A stretch of DNA of 64,000 nt from Streptomyces sp. NBC_00094 (GCF_026343125.1 NZ_JAPEMB010000001.1:7879501-7943500), one strand, 5' to 3'. Shown: positions 32,715-41,942, counted from the stretch's first letter. Notes: a model not told the origin generated them from the letters alone. Numbers and translations are program-made.

Positions 32715-34297
32715 GCGGGCTTCACGGGACCGGTACGGGCTCCGCGACCGGGGCCGGTATGAGCTCCGCGACCGGGGCCGGTGCGAGCTCCGCGACCGGG
32801 GCCGGGACCGGCGCAGGTACCGGCGACAAGGCCGGCGCGGACACCGGCGCGCGCCGCGCCTCGACCGCCTCCACCCTCGCCTGCAGCGTCGTCGGCGCCG
32901 CCGTCGTCGCGCTCGACGGCACCGTCCTCACCGTCGCCCAACCCGCCCTCCAACGTGACCTCCACGCCGACGTCGGCCAGGTCCAGTGGACCAGCACCGC
33001 CTACCTCGTGGCCGTAGCGAGCCTCCTCGTCTTCGCGGGCCGTCTCGGCGACCGCTACGGCCACCGCCGTGTCTTCGCCGTCGGCGCCCTCGGCTTCGCC
33101 GCCGCCTCCACCGGCATCGCCCTCGCCCCCGGCATCGGCGCCGTGATCGCGCTGCGGGTGGTCCAAGGGGTGTGCGGGGCGCTCCTGCAGCCCGCGACCC
33201 TCGGGATGCTGCGCACCGCCTTCCCGCCCGAGCGACTCGCGACCCCGATCGCCGTGCGCACCGCCGCCATCGGCCTCGCCGCGGCGGCCGGGCCCCTCGT
33301 GGGCGGCGCGCTCGTCTCCTCGTACGGCTGGCGCGCGGTCTTCCTCCTGGGGGTGCCGCCCACCCTCGCCATCGGCCTGCTCGCCCTCGCCGGACCGGAA
33401 CCGCGCGCCGGCCGGGAGCGCCGCCCCGCCACCGGACTCGCCGCGCTCGACCCTCTCGGAGCCGTCCTGCTCGCGGCCGCCCTCGGCCTCCTGATCCACG
33501 GACTCGTCGACGCACCCCGCCCCAGCGGAACCGGAACCGGACCCGGGGCATGGACCACCGCGCTCGTGGTCGCCGCCGCCCTGGCCGCCGGCGCCGCGCT
33601 CGTCCGGCACGAGCGGCGCGCCCCGTACCCCCTCCTCCCGCCGGAGCTGATGAGGAGCGGGCCCGTCCTCGCGGGGCTCGCCGTCCTCCTCGCCGCCTCC
33701 GCCGCCCTCTTCGGGTCGCTCTTCGTGGCGACGTACTTCCTCCAGGACGTCCAGGGCCTCGACCCCCTCGCCTGCGCGCTGCGCGTCCTGCCGCTCGCCG
33801 TCCTCATGGTGCTCGGCGCGCCGCTCTGCCCGCTGCTCCAGCGCCGGTTCGGCCCCCGGCGTACGGCGACCGCGGGCGCCGTCCTGCTCGCGCTCGGCGT
33901 CCTCCTGCTCTCGCGGCTCGACGCGACGGCCTCCGCGTCCTCCGTCGGCACCGCCTCCGCACTCCTCGGCGCGGGCTTCGTCACCCTCATGGTCACCGCG
34001 ACCTCCGTCGTCGTGCACCGCGCCCCCGAGGCCCACGCGGGAGTCGCCGGCGGCCTCCAGCAGACGGCGATGAACATCGGCCCCGCGCTGGGCGTCGCCA
34101 CCGCGACCCTGCTCCTCGCCCTCGTACCGGAAGGCGGCTTCGTCCCCGACCGGGGCGCCGCCCTCCCCGTCCTCGCCGTGATCGCGGCCCTCGCCCTCCC
34201 CGCCGCCCTCGCCCTGCCGGGAGCGGCGCGCGACCCGGGGACACGCCCGGGGCCGACGCCACCCCGGTCGGGACGGCGGTTCTGCGTACGATCATGA
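32711..34297 (+). CDS. MFS drug transporter (DHA2/EmrB-like)
   Basis: A 528-residue MFS transporter with about 14 hydrophobic helices, of the DHA2 drug/H+ antiporter type; motifs GTVLTVAQPALQRDLHADVGQVQWTSTAYL, GRLGDRYGHRRVF (motif A) and GAALGIALAPG-like regions. An unusual Gly/Ala/Ser/Thr-rich N-terminal tail (residues 1-50) is encoded by a 24-bp tandem repeat. GTG 32711 overlaps the TetR stop, so the two are co-translated. It exports an unknown drug or metabolite. Confidence 0.9.
   Translation: MSGLHGTGTGSATGAGMSSATGAGASSATGAGTGAGTGDKAGADTGARRASTASTLACSVVGAAVVALDGTVLTVAQPALQRDLHADVGQVQWTSTAYLVAVASLLVFAGRLGDRYGHRRVFAVGALGFAAASTGIALAPGIGAVIALRVVQGVCGALLQPATLGMLRTAFPPERLATPIAVRTAAIGLAAAAGPLVGGALVSSYGWRAVFLLGVPPTLAIGLLALAGPEPRAGRERRPATGLAALDPLGAVLLAAALGLLIHGLVDAPRPSGTGTGPGAWTTALVVAAALAAGAALVRHERRAPYPLLPPELMRSGPVLAGLAVLLAASAALFGSLFVATYFLQDVQGLDPLACALRVLPLAVLMVLGAPLCPLLQRRFGPRRTATAGAVLLALGVLLLSRLDATASASSVGTASALLGAGFVTLMVTATSVVVHRAPEAHAGVAGGLQQTAMNIGPALGVATATLLLALVPEGGFVPDRGAALPVLAVIAALALPAALALPGAARDPGTRPGPTPPRSGRRFCVRS
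32740..32811 (+). repeat. 24-bp tandem repeat encoding a transporter's N terminus
   Basis: Three copies of CTCCGCGACCGGGGCCGGT plus five variable bases, encoding the SATGAGMS/SATGAGAS-type stretch in the MFS protein. The third copy diverges at its end. Probably unstructured and cytoplasmic. Confidence 0.8.
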
Positions 34298-34298
34298 A

Positions 34299-35411
34299 AT
34301 GCCCGATGCCGGTCACCGGCGCCCGCCGACCAGAGCGGAGCGCAACCAGTTCAACATCGGTCGGGCCCTGCCCTTCCTGATCCTCGCCGTGACGGCCGTC
34401 GCCGACGTCCTCACCCCCGACAAGGAGCGCTTCGAACGCCTCCTCGTCGCCGCGCCCGCGCTCGCCGCCGTCACCTGGAGCGTGCGCGGGACCATCGGCA
34501 TCGGGCTGCTCGCCATGGGGGTGCGCGCCCTGCTCCACCTCGGCAGGTCCGAGACCCTCGTGCCCGAACTCCTCGCCAGCGAGGTCGTCCTCGCCCTCGT
34601 CACCGCTTCCGCCGCCTGGGCCAGCAGGGTCCGCACCCGCTACGAACAGGACCTGCGCGAGGTCACCGCCGTCGCCGAGGTCGTCCAGCGCGTGGTCCTG
34701 CGCCCGCTGCCCGGCCGTCTGGGCCGGTTCGACCTCCACCTGCTGTACGTCGCAGCAGCCGCCAAGGCCCGGATCGGCGGCGACTTCTACGAAGCCGTCC
34801 GGGTCCCCGGAGCCGTACGGATCATGCTCGGCGACGTCCAGGGCAAGGGCCTCGGCGCCGTCGAGACCGCCTCCGTCCTGCTCGGCTCCTTCCGCGCCAC
34901 CGTCAACGAGGCCCCCGACCTCGCCGCCCTCGCCGACAGACTCGACGAGGGCCTCGCGCGCTACGGCGGCTGGGACCCCGAGTCCGACGCCGCCGAACGC
35001 TTCGCGACCGTCGTCCTCGTGGAGCTCCCCGACGACCGGGACGTCGCCCGGCTCCTCAGCTGCGGCCACCCCGCCCCGATGCTCCAGCACGGGAGCGAGG
35101 TCGCGCCCGTCGCCTTCGCCGACCCCTCGCTGCCCGTCAACCTCGCCGGCCTCGCCGAGAACCACCACCGGATCGAGGAGGTGCCCTTCGGCCCGGGGGA
35201 CCGGCTGCTCCTCTACACGGACGGCGTCAGCGAGACCCGCGACCGGGCCGGCACCTTCTATCCGCTGGAACTGCGCCTGCGCGGCTGGGTACGGGAACCG
35301 GCCGCCGAGGTGCCCGGGCTCCTCCACCGGGATCTCGCCGCGTACGGCGCCGGCGGCCTCGACGACGACGTCGCCGCGTTGCTCGTCGTCCGTCCGCCCG
35401 AGTCCCACTGA
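34299..35411 (+). CDS. Membrane-anchored SpoIIE-type PP2C phosphatase
   Basis: A 370-residue PPM/SpoIIE serine phosphatase that dephosphorylates anti-sigma factor antagonists or related targets. Hydrophobic N-terminal helices (LPFLILAVTAVADVL, WSVRGTIGIGLLAMGV and a third; about 25-110) anchor a helical linker with YEQDLREVTAVAEVVQR, then the phosphatase: IGGDFYEAVRV, MLGDVQGKGLGAV, LLLYTDGVSE and DDDVAALLVV with the metal Asp residues. It starts two bases after the MFS stop, possibly coupled. No anti-sigma gene is next to it. Confidence 0.92.
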   Translation: MPDAGHRRPPTRAERNQFNIGRALPFLILAVTAVADVLTPDKERFERLLVAAPALAAVTWSVRGTIGIGLLAMGVRALLHLGRSETLVPELLASEVVLALVTASAAWASRVRTRYEQDLREVTAVAEVVQRVVLRPLPGRLGRFDLHLLYVAAAAKARIGGDFYEAVRVPGAVRIMLGDVQGKGLGAVETASVLLGSFRATVNEAPDLAALADRLDEGLARYGGWDPESDAAERFATVVLVELPDDRDVARLLSCGHPAPMLQHGSEVAPVAFADPSLPVNLAGLAENHHRIEEVPFGPGDRLLLYTDGVSETRDRAGTFYPLELRLRGWVREPAAEVPGLLHRDLAAYGAGGLDDDVAALLVVRPPESH

Positions 35412-35588
35412 CTGCCCGCCGCACCACCCGCGCCGCCCTCAAACATCGAGTTCGGGGCGCCTTGTGTCGTTCCCGCACGGTTGCGTGACACGTGCGCCGT
35501 TCGTGCGCTCTGGTCGCTCCGCGCCACATACGTGAGGCTTGCGACCGTCCGCATCGCGGACAGTCAGCAGTCCACTCGAGAGGAACGG

Positions 35589-37508
35589 GTGCACGTGCCC
35601 CAGGACAACCCCATCGCCACCGGATCGTCCGAAGAGTTCCCCGGCTTCCCGGACGTCACGGCGGGCCTCACCGCCGCCGACACCGCCCGCATCGCCGAGA
35701 GCGGGAACGGCCTCTGGGCCGCCGACGGAACGGTGAACGCCGACGCGGTCCGGCTCGGCCAGACACTCGCCACCGCGCTCCTCGGCGGCGGCCCGGCCGA
35801 GAGGGCGGGCGCCGAACCCCTGCTCCCGGCCGAACTCGCCGCGCACGTCGAGGAGGTCCGCGGCCTGGCCTGGCCCGCGTACCACCGCATCGAGGCCGCG
35901 GACGGCGTCCGGCTCTCCGCCTTCAGCCTCCGGCAGCTCGGCCCCGGCCCGCACCCGCTGGTCGTCGTCCCGGCCGGCTGGACCCCCTTCGGCTGGCCGC
36001 TGTTCCTCTGGTCGTACCTCACCCTCGCCCGCAAGGGCTACCACGTCCTCGCCTACACGCCCCGCGGCCTCGGCATTCCCGGGCTGCCCTCCACCTCCGA
36101 GGGCTTCGTGGACGTCGCGGGACCCCACGACTGGGCCGACGGCTCGGCCGTCATCGACTTCGCCGTCGAGCACCTCGCCCCGAGCACCATCGGATTCCTC
36201 GGCGAGTCCTACGGCTCCGGCATCAGCCAGCTCGTCGCCGCGCACGACGACCGGGTCGCCGCCGTCGTCGCCCTCAGCACCTGGGGCAACCTCGCCACCA
36301 GCCTCTACGACAACAAGACCCGCCACCTCGCGGCCGTGAAGGCGCTGATCGGGCTGACCGGCGGACCGGTGGAGGACAAGTTCGACGAGGGGAACCAGCA
36401 GATCCTCGCCGACTTCCAGGCCGACCGGAACCTGGACAAGGTCGTCACGTGGGGCCGGCTGCGCTCGCCGGAGTCGTACCTGGAACTCACCCGCGAGAAC
36501 GAGACACCCACCTTCTTCTCCAACACCTGGCACGAGAGTCTGTTCGCGGTCAACCAGGTCCTGACGACCTTCGAGGCCCTGCAGGTGCCCAAGCGGCTCA
36601 ACCTCTGGATCGGCGACCACGCGGCCCCCGAGGGCCCGGGCCTCATCGGCACGGAACCCCGCAAGGTCAACCTCCCCATGGCGGAGGCGTACGCCTGGCT
36701 CGACCACCACCTCAAGGGCGAGAGCAACGGGGTGGAGGACTGGGAGCAGGTCAGCAACCAGGTGATGTTCACCTACGTCACGGAACCCGTGACGGATCCC
36801 GGCACCGGCGAGCCGACCGGGGAGAACCGCATCGTCGAACCCGCGGTCCGTGAGACCCGCGCCGACTGGAGCGAGGTGACCACCGGCGTCGAGGTGTTCG
36901 GCCTCACCGGCGACGGTGCCGGAGGCGCCGACGGCCTGCTCGTACCGCGCGTCGGCGAGGGGCCGACCCCACCGGAGGAGACCGGCTGGCGACGCGCGTT
37001 CGTCGCGGGCGTCGACACCGAGGCCACCGCCATGGACATGCCGCTCATGAAGACCGGCCAGGCGGAGTGGGGCGGCAACCCCAAGATCTACGACACCCGC
37101 AAGATCGACCGCCGGCACGCCGTGGCCTGGACCACCGAACCACTCCGCGCTCCCGACGGGGGACAGGCCGGCCGCCGCGTCCGGGGCATCCCGCGCCTGC
37201 GCCTCACGGTCCGCTCCACGTCCACCTCGGCGGGTCTCGTCGCCCATCTCCTGGACGTCGCCGAGGACGAGACGGCCCGGATCATCACCCACGAACCGCT
37301 CAACGTGTACGGCCTGACGCCCGAGCAGGACACCACCGTGACCTGGCGGCTCCAGGCGGCCGCGTACGACATCCCCGCCGGCCACCGGCTGATGCTGGTC
37401 GTCGACAGCATGGACCCGCTGTACGGCGGCGCCTCCATCACCTGGACGCAGACCGCCGTCGGCTCACCGGAGGACGAGCCGTCGTTCCTGGAACTGCCCC
37501 TCGGCTGA
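35589..37508 (+). CDS. CocE/NonD-type X-Pro dipeptidyl-peptidase-like hydrolase
   Basis: A serine hydrolase of about 639 residues: an N-terminal alpha/beta hydrolase domain with the nucleophile motif GESYGSG (Ser207) and a C-terminal beta-sandwich with AAYDIPAGHRLMLVVDSMDPLYGG, as in CocE/X-Pro dipeptidyl-peptidase S15. It may hydrolyse an ester, amide or X-Pro peptide; no signal peptide is clear, so it is likely cytoplasmic. I chose GTG 35589, preceded by GAGAGGAA; GTG 35595 is a second option. It is not obviously tied to its neighbours. Confidence 0.88.
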   Translation: MHVPQDNPIATGSSEEFPGFPDVTAGLTAADTARIAESGNGLWAADGTVNADAVRLGQTLATALLGGGPAERAGAEPLLPAELAAHVEEVRGLAWPAYHRIEAADGVRLSAFSLRQLGPGPHPLVVVPAGWTPFGWPLFLWSYLTLARKGYHVLAYTPRGLGIPGLPSTSEGFVDVAGPHDWADGSAVIDFAVEHLAPSTIGFLGESYGSGISQLVAAHDDRVAAVVALSTWGNLATSLYDNKTRHLAAVKALIGLTGGPVEDKFDEGNQQILADFQADRNLDKVVTWGRLRSPESYLELTRENETPTFFSNTWHESLFAVNQVLTTFEALQVPKRLNLWIGDHAAPEGPGLIGTEPRKVNLPMAEAYAWLDHHLKGESNGVEDWEQVSNQVMFTYVTEPVTDPGTGEPTGENRIVEPAVRETRADWSEVTTGVEVFGLTGDGAGGADGLLVPRVGEGPTPPEETGWRRAFVAGVDTEATAMDMPLMKTGQAEWGGNPKIYDTRKIDRRHAVAWTTEPLRAPDGGQAGRRVRGIPRLRLTVRSTSTSAGLVAHLLDVAEDETARIITHEPLNVYGLTPEQDTTVTWRLQAAAYDIPAGHRLMLVVDSMDPLYGGASITWTQTAVGSPEDEPSFLELPLG

Positions 37509-37532
37509 GTCCGGGAGGCCGTACGTGAGGTG

Positions 37533-37565
37533 GGTGGGGGCGCGTCCCGAGGCCGTGCCCCCACC
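37533..37565. terminator. Hairpin between convergent genes
   Basis: 9-bp perfect arms GGTGGGGGC and GCCCCCACC with a 15-base loop, between the CocE gene and the convergent monooxygenase. Confidence 0.6.
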
Positions 37566-37573
37566 GCGTCACG

Positions 37574-38938
37574 TCACTCCACCGGCGCGAGGCCCAGGTG
37601 TTCGCGGAGCGTCGTCCCCGTGTACGCGGTCCGGTACACCCCCCGCTCCTGGAGCTCGGGCACGAGCAGGTCCACGATGTCGTCGAGTCCGTCAGGCACC
37701 AGGTACGGCGAGATGTTGAAGCCGTCGACCGCGCCGTGCCGGGCGAACCGCGCGAACTTCTCCGCGAGCCCCGCGGGAGTGCCCACGTGCCCGCGCTGCG
37801 GGCCGAGTTCGATGACGGTCTCGCGGAGCGACCAGCCGTTGGCCTCCGCCCTGGCCCGCCACTCGGCGACCACGGCCCCGGGATCCTTCACCGAGCGCGT
37901 CCCGAACGTCCCCGTGTACGCGGCGACGACCGGGTCCTCGGCGGGCAGGGGACCGTCGGCGTCCCGCCCGGACAGGTCGAAGCCCCACAGTCGGCTCGCG
38001 ATGCCGAGGGCCACGGCGGGCGTGACCTGTTCGAGGCGGACCCAGCGCTCCTTCTCCTCCGCCTCCTTCTCCGTGGCTCCGATGATGATCTCCGTACCCG
38101 GCAGGATCCGCAGGGCGTCCTCGGGCCGCCCCACCGCACGCAGCCGGCCTCGGACGTCCTCGGCGAAGGCCAGGGCGTCGTCGAACTCCGTCCCGTGCGC
38201 GGAGAAGATGACGTCCGCGTTGCGCGCCGCGAAGTCCCGGCCCTCGCCGGAGTCCCCGGCCTGGAAGATCACCGGGTGGCCCTGCGCGCTGCGCGGCAGG
38301 GTCGGCGCGAGATCGACGTCGAACTGCGCCCCCCGTGACCGGACGTGCCCGACCGCCCCCGGCACCGACCAGGACCGGGCCTCGGCGGAGCCGGCCACCG
38401 CACCCTCCGCCCAGCCGTCCCACACGGCACGCGCCACGGAGAGGAACTCCTCAGCGCGCCGGTAGCGGTCGGCGTGGTCGAGGTAGCCGCCGCGCCGGAA
38501 GTTCTCCCCGGTCCAGGCGTTGTGCGTGGTCACCACGTTCCAGCCGGCCCGGCCGCCGGAGAGCAGGTCGAGGCCCGCGAGGCGCCGGGCCAGATCGCCG
38601 GGCTCGTTGTAGGTGGTGTTGGAGGTGGAGACCAGCCCGATGCGGTCGGTGCCGGCGGCGAGCGCCGACAACTGGGTGATCGAGTCCGGCCGGCCCGCGA
38701 CGTCCAGCTCGTGGATGCCGCCCTCCGACTCGCGCAGCCGGAGCCCGTCACCGAGGAAGAAGGCGTCGAAGAGCCCGCGTTCGGCGGTCCGGGCCACGCG
38801 CAGGAAGGAGGCCGGATCGATCTGCGAGCCGCTCGACGGGTCGGACCAGATCGTCCAGTGGTTGACCCCCTGGAAGAAGACCCCGAAGTGGAGCCGGGCG
38901 TCGGGACGGGGGACGTCGGTGGGGTCGGTGCGGGTCAT
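37574..38938 (-). CDS. NtaA/SnaA/DszA-type flavin monooxygenase
   Basis: A 454-residue bacterial luciferase-like FMN-dependent monooxygenase of the nitrilotriacetate/dibenzothiophene-sulfone type. The TIM-barrel pieces include GVFFQGVNHWTIWSDPSSGSQID, FLGDGLRLRESEGG, FDRIGLVSTSNTTYNEP-like LVSTSNTTYNEPGDLARRLAGLDLLSGGRAGWNVVTTHNAWTGENF and VIFQAGDSGEGRDFAARNADVIF. These enzymes need reduced FMN from a separate reductase; none is next to it. It overlaps its upstream operon partner by 4 bases and the operon is headed by a cysteine leader peptide, hinting at sulfur scavenging from an organosulfur compound. Confidence 0.93.
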   Translation of the reverse strand: MTRTDPTDVPRPDARLHFGVFFQGVNHWTIWSDPSSGSQIDPASFLRVARTAERGLFDAFFLGDGLRLRESEGGIHELDVAGRPDSITQLSALAAGTDRIGLVSTSNTTYNEPGDLARRLAGLDLLSGGRAGWNVVTTHNAWTGENFRRGGYLDHADRYRRAEEFLSVARAVWDGWAEGAVAGSAEARSWSVPGAVGHVRSRGAQFDVDLAPTLPRSAQGHPVIFQAGDSGEGRDFAARNADVIFSAHGTEFDDALAFAEDVRGRLRAVGRPEDALRILPGTEIIIGATEKEAEEKERWVRLEQVTPAVALGIASRLWGFDLSGRDADGPLPAEDPVVAAYTGTFGTRSVKDPGAVVAEWRARAEANGWSLRETVIELGPQRGHVGTPAGLAEKFARFARHGAVDGFNISPYLVPDGLDDIVDLLVPELQERGVYRTAYTGTTLREHLGLAPVE

Positions 38939-40077
38939 CGGGTCTCCTCCCGGACGAGAGCGGCGGTGGCGTCGGCGTCGGCGGCGGGGCCGGCCGCGAA
39001 CCGGCTGACGGGCCGGGGGAGCCCCAGCGACGTACGCAGGGTGCTGCCCGGCAGCGGGCGGGTCGCGAGCCTCCGGACGAACAGCTCGGGCAGGACGAGA
39101 CGCGAGAGCACCGACAGGTCCTCGTCGAGGACGAGCGGCAGCAGCCGCACCCCGTCGACCTTCCCGGCGAGCTCCGCGAGGAGGGCCACCAGACCGTCCG
39201 CGGACCCCGTGTACCGGAGCCGGTCCGAGCGGCCCGCCCAGGGCGCGTACCGCTCCAGATCGGCGATCCGCTCCCCGGCCGCCTCGCGCGGGGTGTCGAG
39301 GGCCACCTCGATCTCGGCGAAGGCCAGCGGCGCACCGGCGGCCGCGGCCGTCCCGGCCGCCGCGGCCGTCTCGCCGGCGGTGGGCCCGCCGACCAGCGCC
39401 ACGTCGGTCAGCCCGGCCGGGACGAGACCGGCGCGGGCGAGGACCACGGGACGGCCCTGCGGGGGACGCGGCACGATGGACGGGCCCTTCACCGAGTACG
39501 TCTCACCGGCGAAGTCGATGGAGTGGAGCCGCTTCCGGTCCAGATAGCGGCTCGTGGCGACGGACCGGATCACCGCGTCGTCCTCCCAGGAGTCCCACAG
39601 GTCCCGGACGACACGCAGGCCGTCATGCGCCTCGCGGGCGAGCGCCCCGTCGCCTTCGACGAGCGGGCGCCCCCAGGCCCGCGCGGCCGCCGGGTCGTCC
39701 TCGACTCCCACCACCCAGCCGGCGCGGCCGGCCGAGACGTGGTCGAGGGAGGCGAGCTGCGAGGAGACGTGGAACGGTTCGGCGTAGGTGGTGGCGAGCA
39801 CCGGGGCCACTCCGAGGACGCTCGTCGACGCGGCGACGAACGCGGCCCGCTCGACCGCGCCGATCCGGCCGACCGGGTCGGTGCCGGAAGCCGGCGGCAG
39901 GATCGAGTCGTCGAGGGTGACGAGCGTGAACCCGGCGTTCTCGGCGGCGGCCGCGGTCCGGGTGAGCCGACGCGGTGTCAGCAGCTCGCCGGGGGCGTGC
40001 GCGGCACGGCGCCACGCGGCCGGATGGGCACCGTCGCCGTCGAGCTCGACGGCCAGGTGCAGGGCAGGGCGGGGCAT
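38935..40077 (-). CDS. LLM-class flavin-dependent monooxygenase
   Basis: A 380-residue luciferase-like protein, shorter and more divergent than its neighbour. It starts ALHLAVELDGDGAHPAAWRRAAH and has FTLVTLDDSILPP and STSVLGVAPVLATTYAEPFHVSSQLASLDHVSAGRAGWVVGVED, the conserved substrate/FMN barrel pattern. The C-terminal part has an LLM-like helical region with poor motifs, so it might be a non-catalytic partner. It overlaps the partner gene by 4 bases (ATGA). Both are probably expressed with the leader peptide at 40194-40313. Confidence 0.88.
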   Translation of the reverse strand: MPRPALHLAVELDGDGAHPAAWRRAAHAPGELLTPRRLTRTAAAAENAGFTLVTLDDSILPPASGTDPVGRIGAVERAAFVAASTSVLGVAPVLATTYAEPFHVSSQLASLDHVSAGRAGWVVGVEDDPAAARAWGRPLVEGDGALAREAHDGLRVVRDLWDSWEDDAVIRSVATSRYLDRKRLHSIDFAGETYSVKGPSIVPRPPQGRPVVLARAGLVPAGLTDVALVGGPTAGETAAAAGTAAAAGAPLAFAEIEVALDTPREAAGERIADLERYAPWAGRSDRLRYTGSADGLVALLAELAGKVDGVRLLPLVLDEDLSVLSRLVLPELFVRRLATRPLPGSTLRTSLGLPRPVSRFAAGPAADADATAALVREETR

Positions 40078-40193
40078 GGAGGTGTCCTTCCGGAAGACAG
40101 GAGCGCGCGACGGGGCACGGGCGCGCGGAGACGCGCCGGCGTACGGCCGTGCGGCGGGATGTCACGGAACGCGCGGACCCGCGCGAAGCGGGG

Positions 40194-40313
40194 TCAGGCG
40201 CCGGGGGAAGGACAGATGGCCGAGGACGTACGGCAGAAGTCGACGTGCCGCCGGCAGACCAGCGGCGCACTCGCCCGGCCGGGGCCGTGCGCCACGGTGA
40301 TCGCTGCGTCCAC
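40194..40313 (-). CDS. Cysteine-type leader peptide (unannotated uORF)
   Basis: A 39-residue reading frame from GTG 40313 with GGGGAGG upstream: the middle holds CRRHVDFCRTSSAIC, the conserved RRHVDxxRTSSAIC pattern of Streptomyces leader peptides located before sulfur-assimilation and related operons. It carries three Cys codons. It lies about 115 bases upstream of the monooxygenase genes, after the promoter at 40373-40403. Cys-rich leaders are thought to make the downstream genes respond to cysteine supply through ribosome stalling or attenuation; that is inferred here. Confidence 0.85.
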   Translation of the reverse strand: MDAAITVAHGPGRASAPLVCRRHVDFCRTSSAICPSPGA

Positions 40314-40372
40314 GTGCGCCTCCCCTCGGATCCGGTCCCGCTCCGCCCCGTGCGTCAGGGAAGGAACGTCTC

Positions 40373-40403
40373 ACCTTAGGCAGGCGGGCTTCCCCACTGT
40401 CAA
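40373..40403 (-). promoter_or_regulatory. Candidate promoter of the leader/monooxygenase operon
   Basis: On the minus strand TTGACA (40398-40403) and TAAGGT (40373-40378) are spaced by 19 bases, which is slightly long for a primary sigma promoter. It is the only promoter-like pair I see upstream of the leader peptide. Confidence 0.45.
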
Positions 40404-40700
40404 GGCCCGTCCCGGCTGGTGGGAGCGTCAGCGGGCCATGGGGGGAGGGCAGTTGGCGCGTACGGGGGCGGGGAGGCGATCCGTATGGCGGAGACACAGT
40501 TCCGTGCGGTGGGGACACAGCTCCGTGCGGCGAGGAGCCGGCCCGTACGGAGGCGGCGAGGAGCCGGCCCGTGCAGGCGCGGGCGGCCCGGGTCCTGTAC
40601 GCCAAGGGTCTCCCGACCGCGCTCCCGCACCTGCCGGCCCGGTCGAAGATGCACCCGCAGAAGGACGCGTCGCCCCGCCCGATCCCCCTAGCGTGCCCGC
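40404..40700. other. Intergenic gap with low-complexity repeats
   Basis: About 300 bases between the monooxygenase promoter and the secreted hydrolase. I see direct repeats GAGGAGCCGGCCCGT (twice, around 40540-40575) and CCGTGCGG-type pieces but no gene, riboswitch or hairpin I can support. Confidence 0.4.
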
Positions 40701-41888
40701 ATGACCCGATTCTCCCGGGCGGCCGCGGCCGCCGTACTCGCCTGCTCCCTCGCCTTACCCGGCGCCCTCGCCACCGCCGGCCCGTCCGCCGCGGCCCCGG
40801 CCACGGCCGTGGCCTCCATCGCCCCCTCCACCGCCGCACCCGCGCTGCCGGCTCCCACCGGGCCGTACGCCGTCGGCAGCACCGTCATCCCGCTTGTCGA
40901 CCGGTCGCGTACCGATCCCTGGGTCCCGACCGCCGCCGGGCGCGAACTGATGGTCACCCTTCACTACCCGGCCGCGCGCCCCGGCGACGGGCGTCCCGCC
41001 CCGTACGCCACCGGTGAGGAGGCGCGCCTTCTGACCGAGGCGCTCGGCATCGGCTCCGTCGTCCCTGGCGACGCGCTCGCCCGGATGCGCACCCACAGCA
41101 GGACAGACGCCCGTCCCGCCCCCGGTCGGTACCCGCTCGTGCTGCTCTCGCCGGGATTCGGCGCCTCGCGCTGGACGCTCACCCACCTTGCCGAGGACCT
41201 CGCCTCGCGCGGCTACGTCGTCGCCTCGGTCGACCACGCCTACGAGTCGTACGGCATCTCCGTCCCCGGCGGCCGGACCCTCGACTGCGTCGCCTGCACG
41301 GCGCTCGACGAGGGAGGTGTCCACGCGAGCGTGGTGACCGCGACCCGCGCCGCCGACATGCGCTTCGTCCTCGACCGCCTCACCGGGCCGCGACCCGCCT
41401 GGCGCCATGCCCGGGTCATCGACGCGCGCCGCGTCGGCATGGCGGGCCACTCGATCGGCGGGGCGAGCGCGGCCACCGCCATGGCGGCCGACCGGCGGAT
41501 CGACGCCGGGCTCAACATGGACGGCGCCTTCTGGGAGGACCTGCCGGTGGAGGGTCTGCGGGGCCGCCCCTTCCTGATGCTCGGCACGCACGACGCGATG
41601 CACCTGCCCGGCGGGGAGGACGCCAGCTGGGACCGGACGTGGCCCACGCTCGACGGCTGGAAGCGGTGGGTCACCGTGGCCGGTGCGGAGCACTTCACCT
41701 TCTCCGACTACCCCGTGATCCAGAGCGGGTTCGGACTGCCCGGGCCGACGCTCCCGGCCGACCGGGCCGTCGCCGTCACCCGGACGTACGTGGCCGCCTT
41801 CTTCGACCGGCACCTGCGCGGTGTCGCGCGGCCCGTGCTCGACGGGCCGACCGCCGACAACCCGGAGGTCCACTTCCAGCACCGCTGA
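40701..41888 (+). CDS. Secreted alpha/beta hydrolase (chlorophyllase/PAF-AH type) with TTA codon
   Basis: A 395-residue exported hydrolase. Signal peptide residues 1-30 (core AAAAVLACSLALPGALATA), then the alpha/beta hydrolase with GRYPLVLLSPGFGASRWTLTHLAEDLASRGYVVASVDHAYES, nucleophile GHSIGG (Ser251) and catalytic His near AGAEHFTFSDYP; related to PAF-acetylhydrolases and chlorophyllase-like lipases. Codon 19 is TTA, so translation should need the bldA tRNA, which normally ties a gene to development or secondary metabolism. It is convergent with the nucleosidase gene. Confidence 0.9.
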   Translation: MTRFSRAAAAAVLACSLALPGALATAGPSAAAPATAVASIAPSTAAPALPAPTGPYAVGSTVIPLVDRSRTDPWVPTAAGRELMVTLHYPAARPGDGRPAPYATGEEARLLTEALGIGSVVPGDALARMRTHSRTDARPAPGRYPLVLLSPGFGASRWTLTHLAEDLASRGYVVASVDHAYESYGISVPGGRTLDCVACTALDEGGVHASVVTATRAADMRFVLDRLTGPRPAWRHARVIDARRVGMAGHSIGGASAATAMAADRRIDAGLNMDGAFWEDLPVEGLRGRPFLMLGTHDAMHLPGGEDASWDRTWPTLDGWKRWVTVAGAEHFTFSDYPVIQSGFGLPGPTLPADRAVAVTRTYVAAFFDRHLRGVARPVLDGPTADNPEVHFQHR

Positions 41889-41917
41889 CCCCCGTCTGCC
41901 GGAGGCGGGGACGGGGG
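41889..41917. terminator. Hairpin between convergent genes
   Basis: CCCCCGTC and GACGGGGG, with an inner GCC/GGC pair and a bulge, directly after the hydrolase stop and before the nucleosidase stop. Confidence 0.65.
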
Positions 41918-41942
41918 CGGGGCCAGGGGCGGTGCGGGGCCG

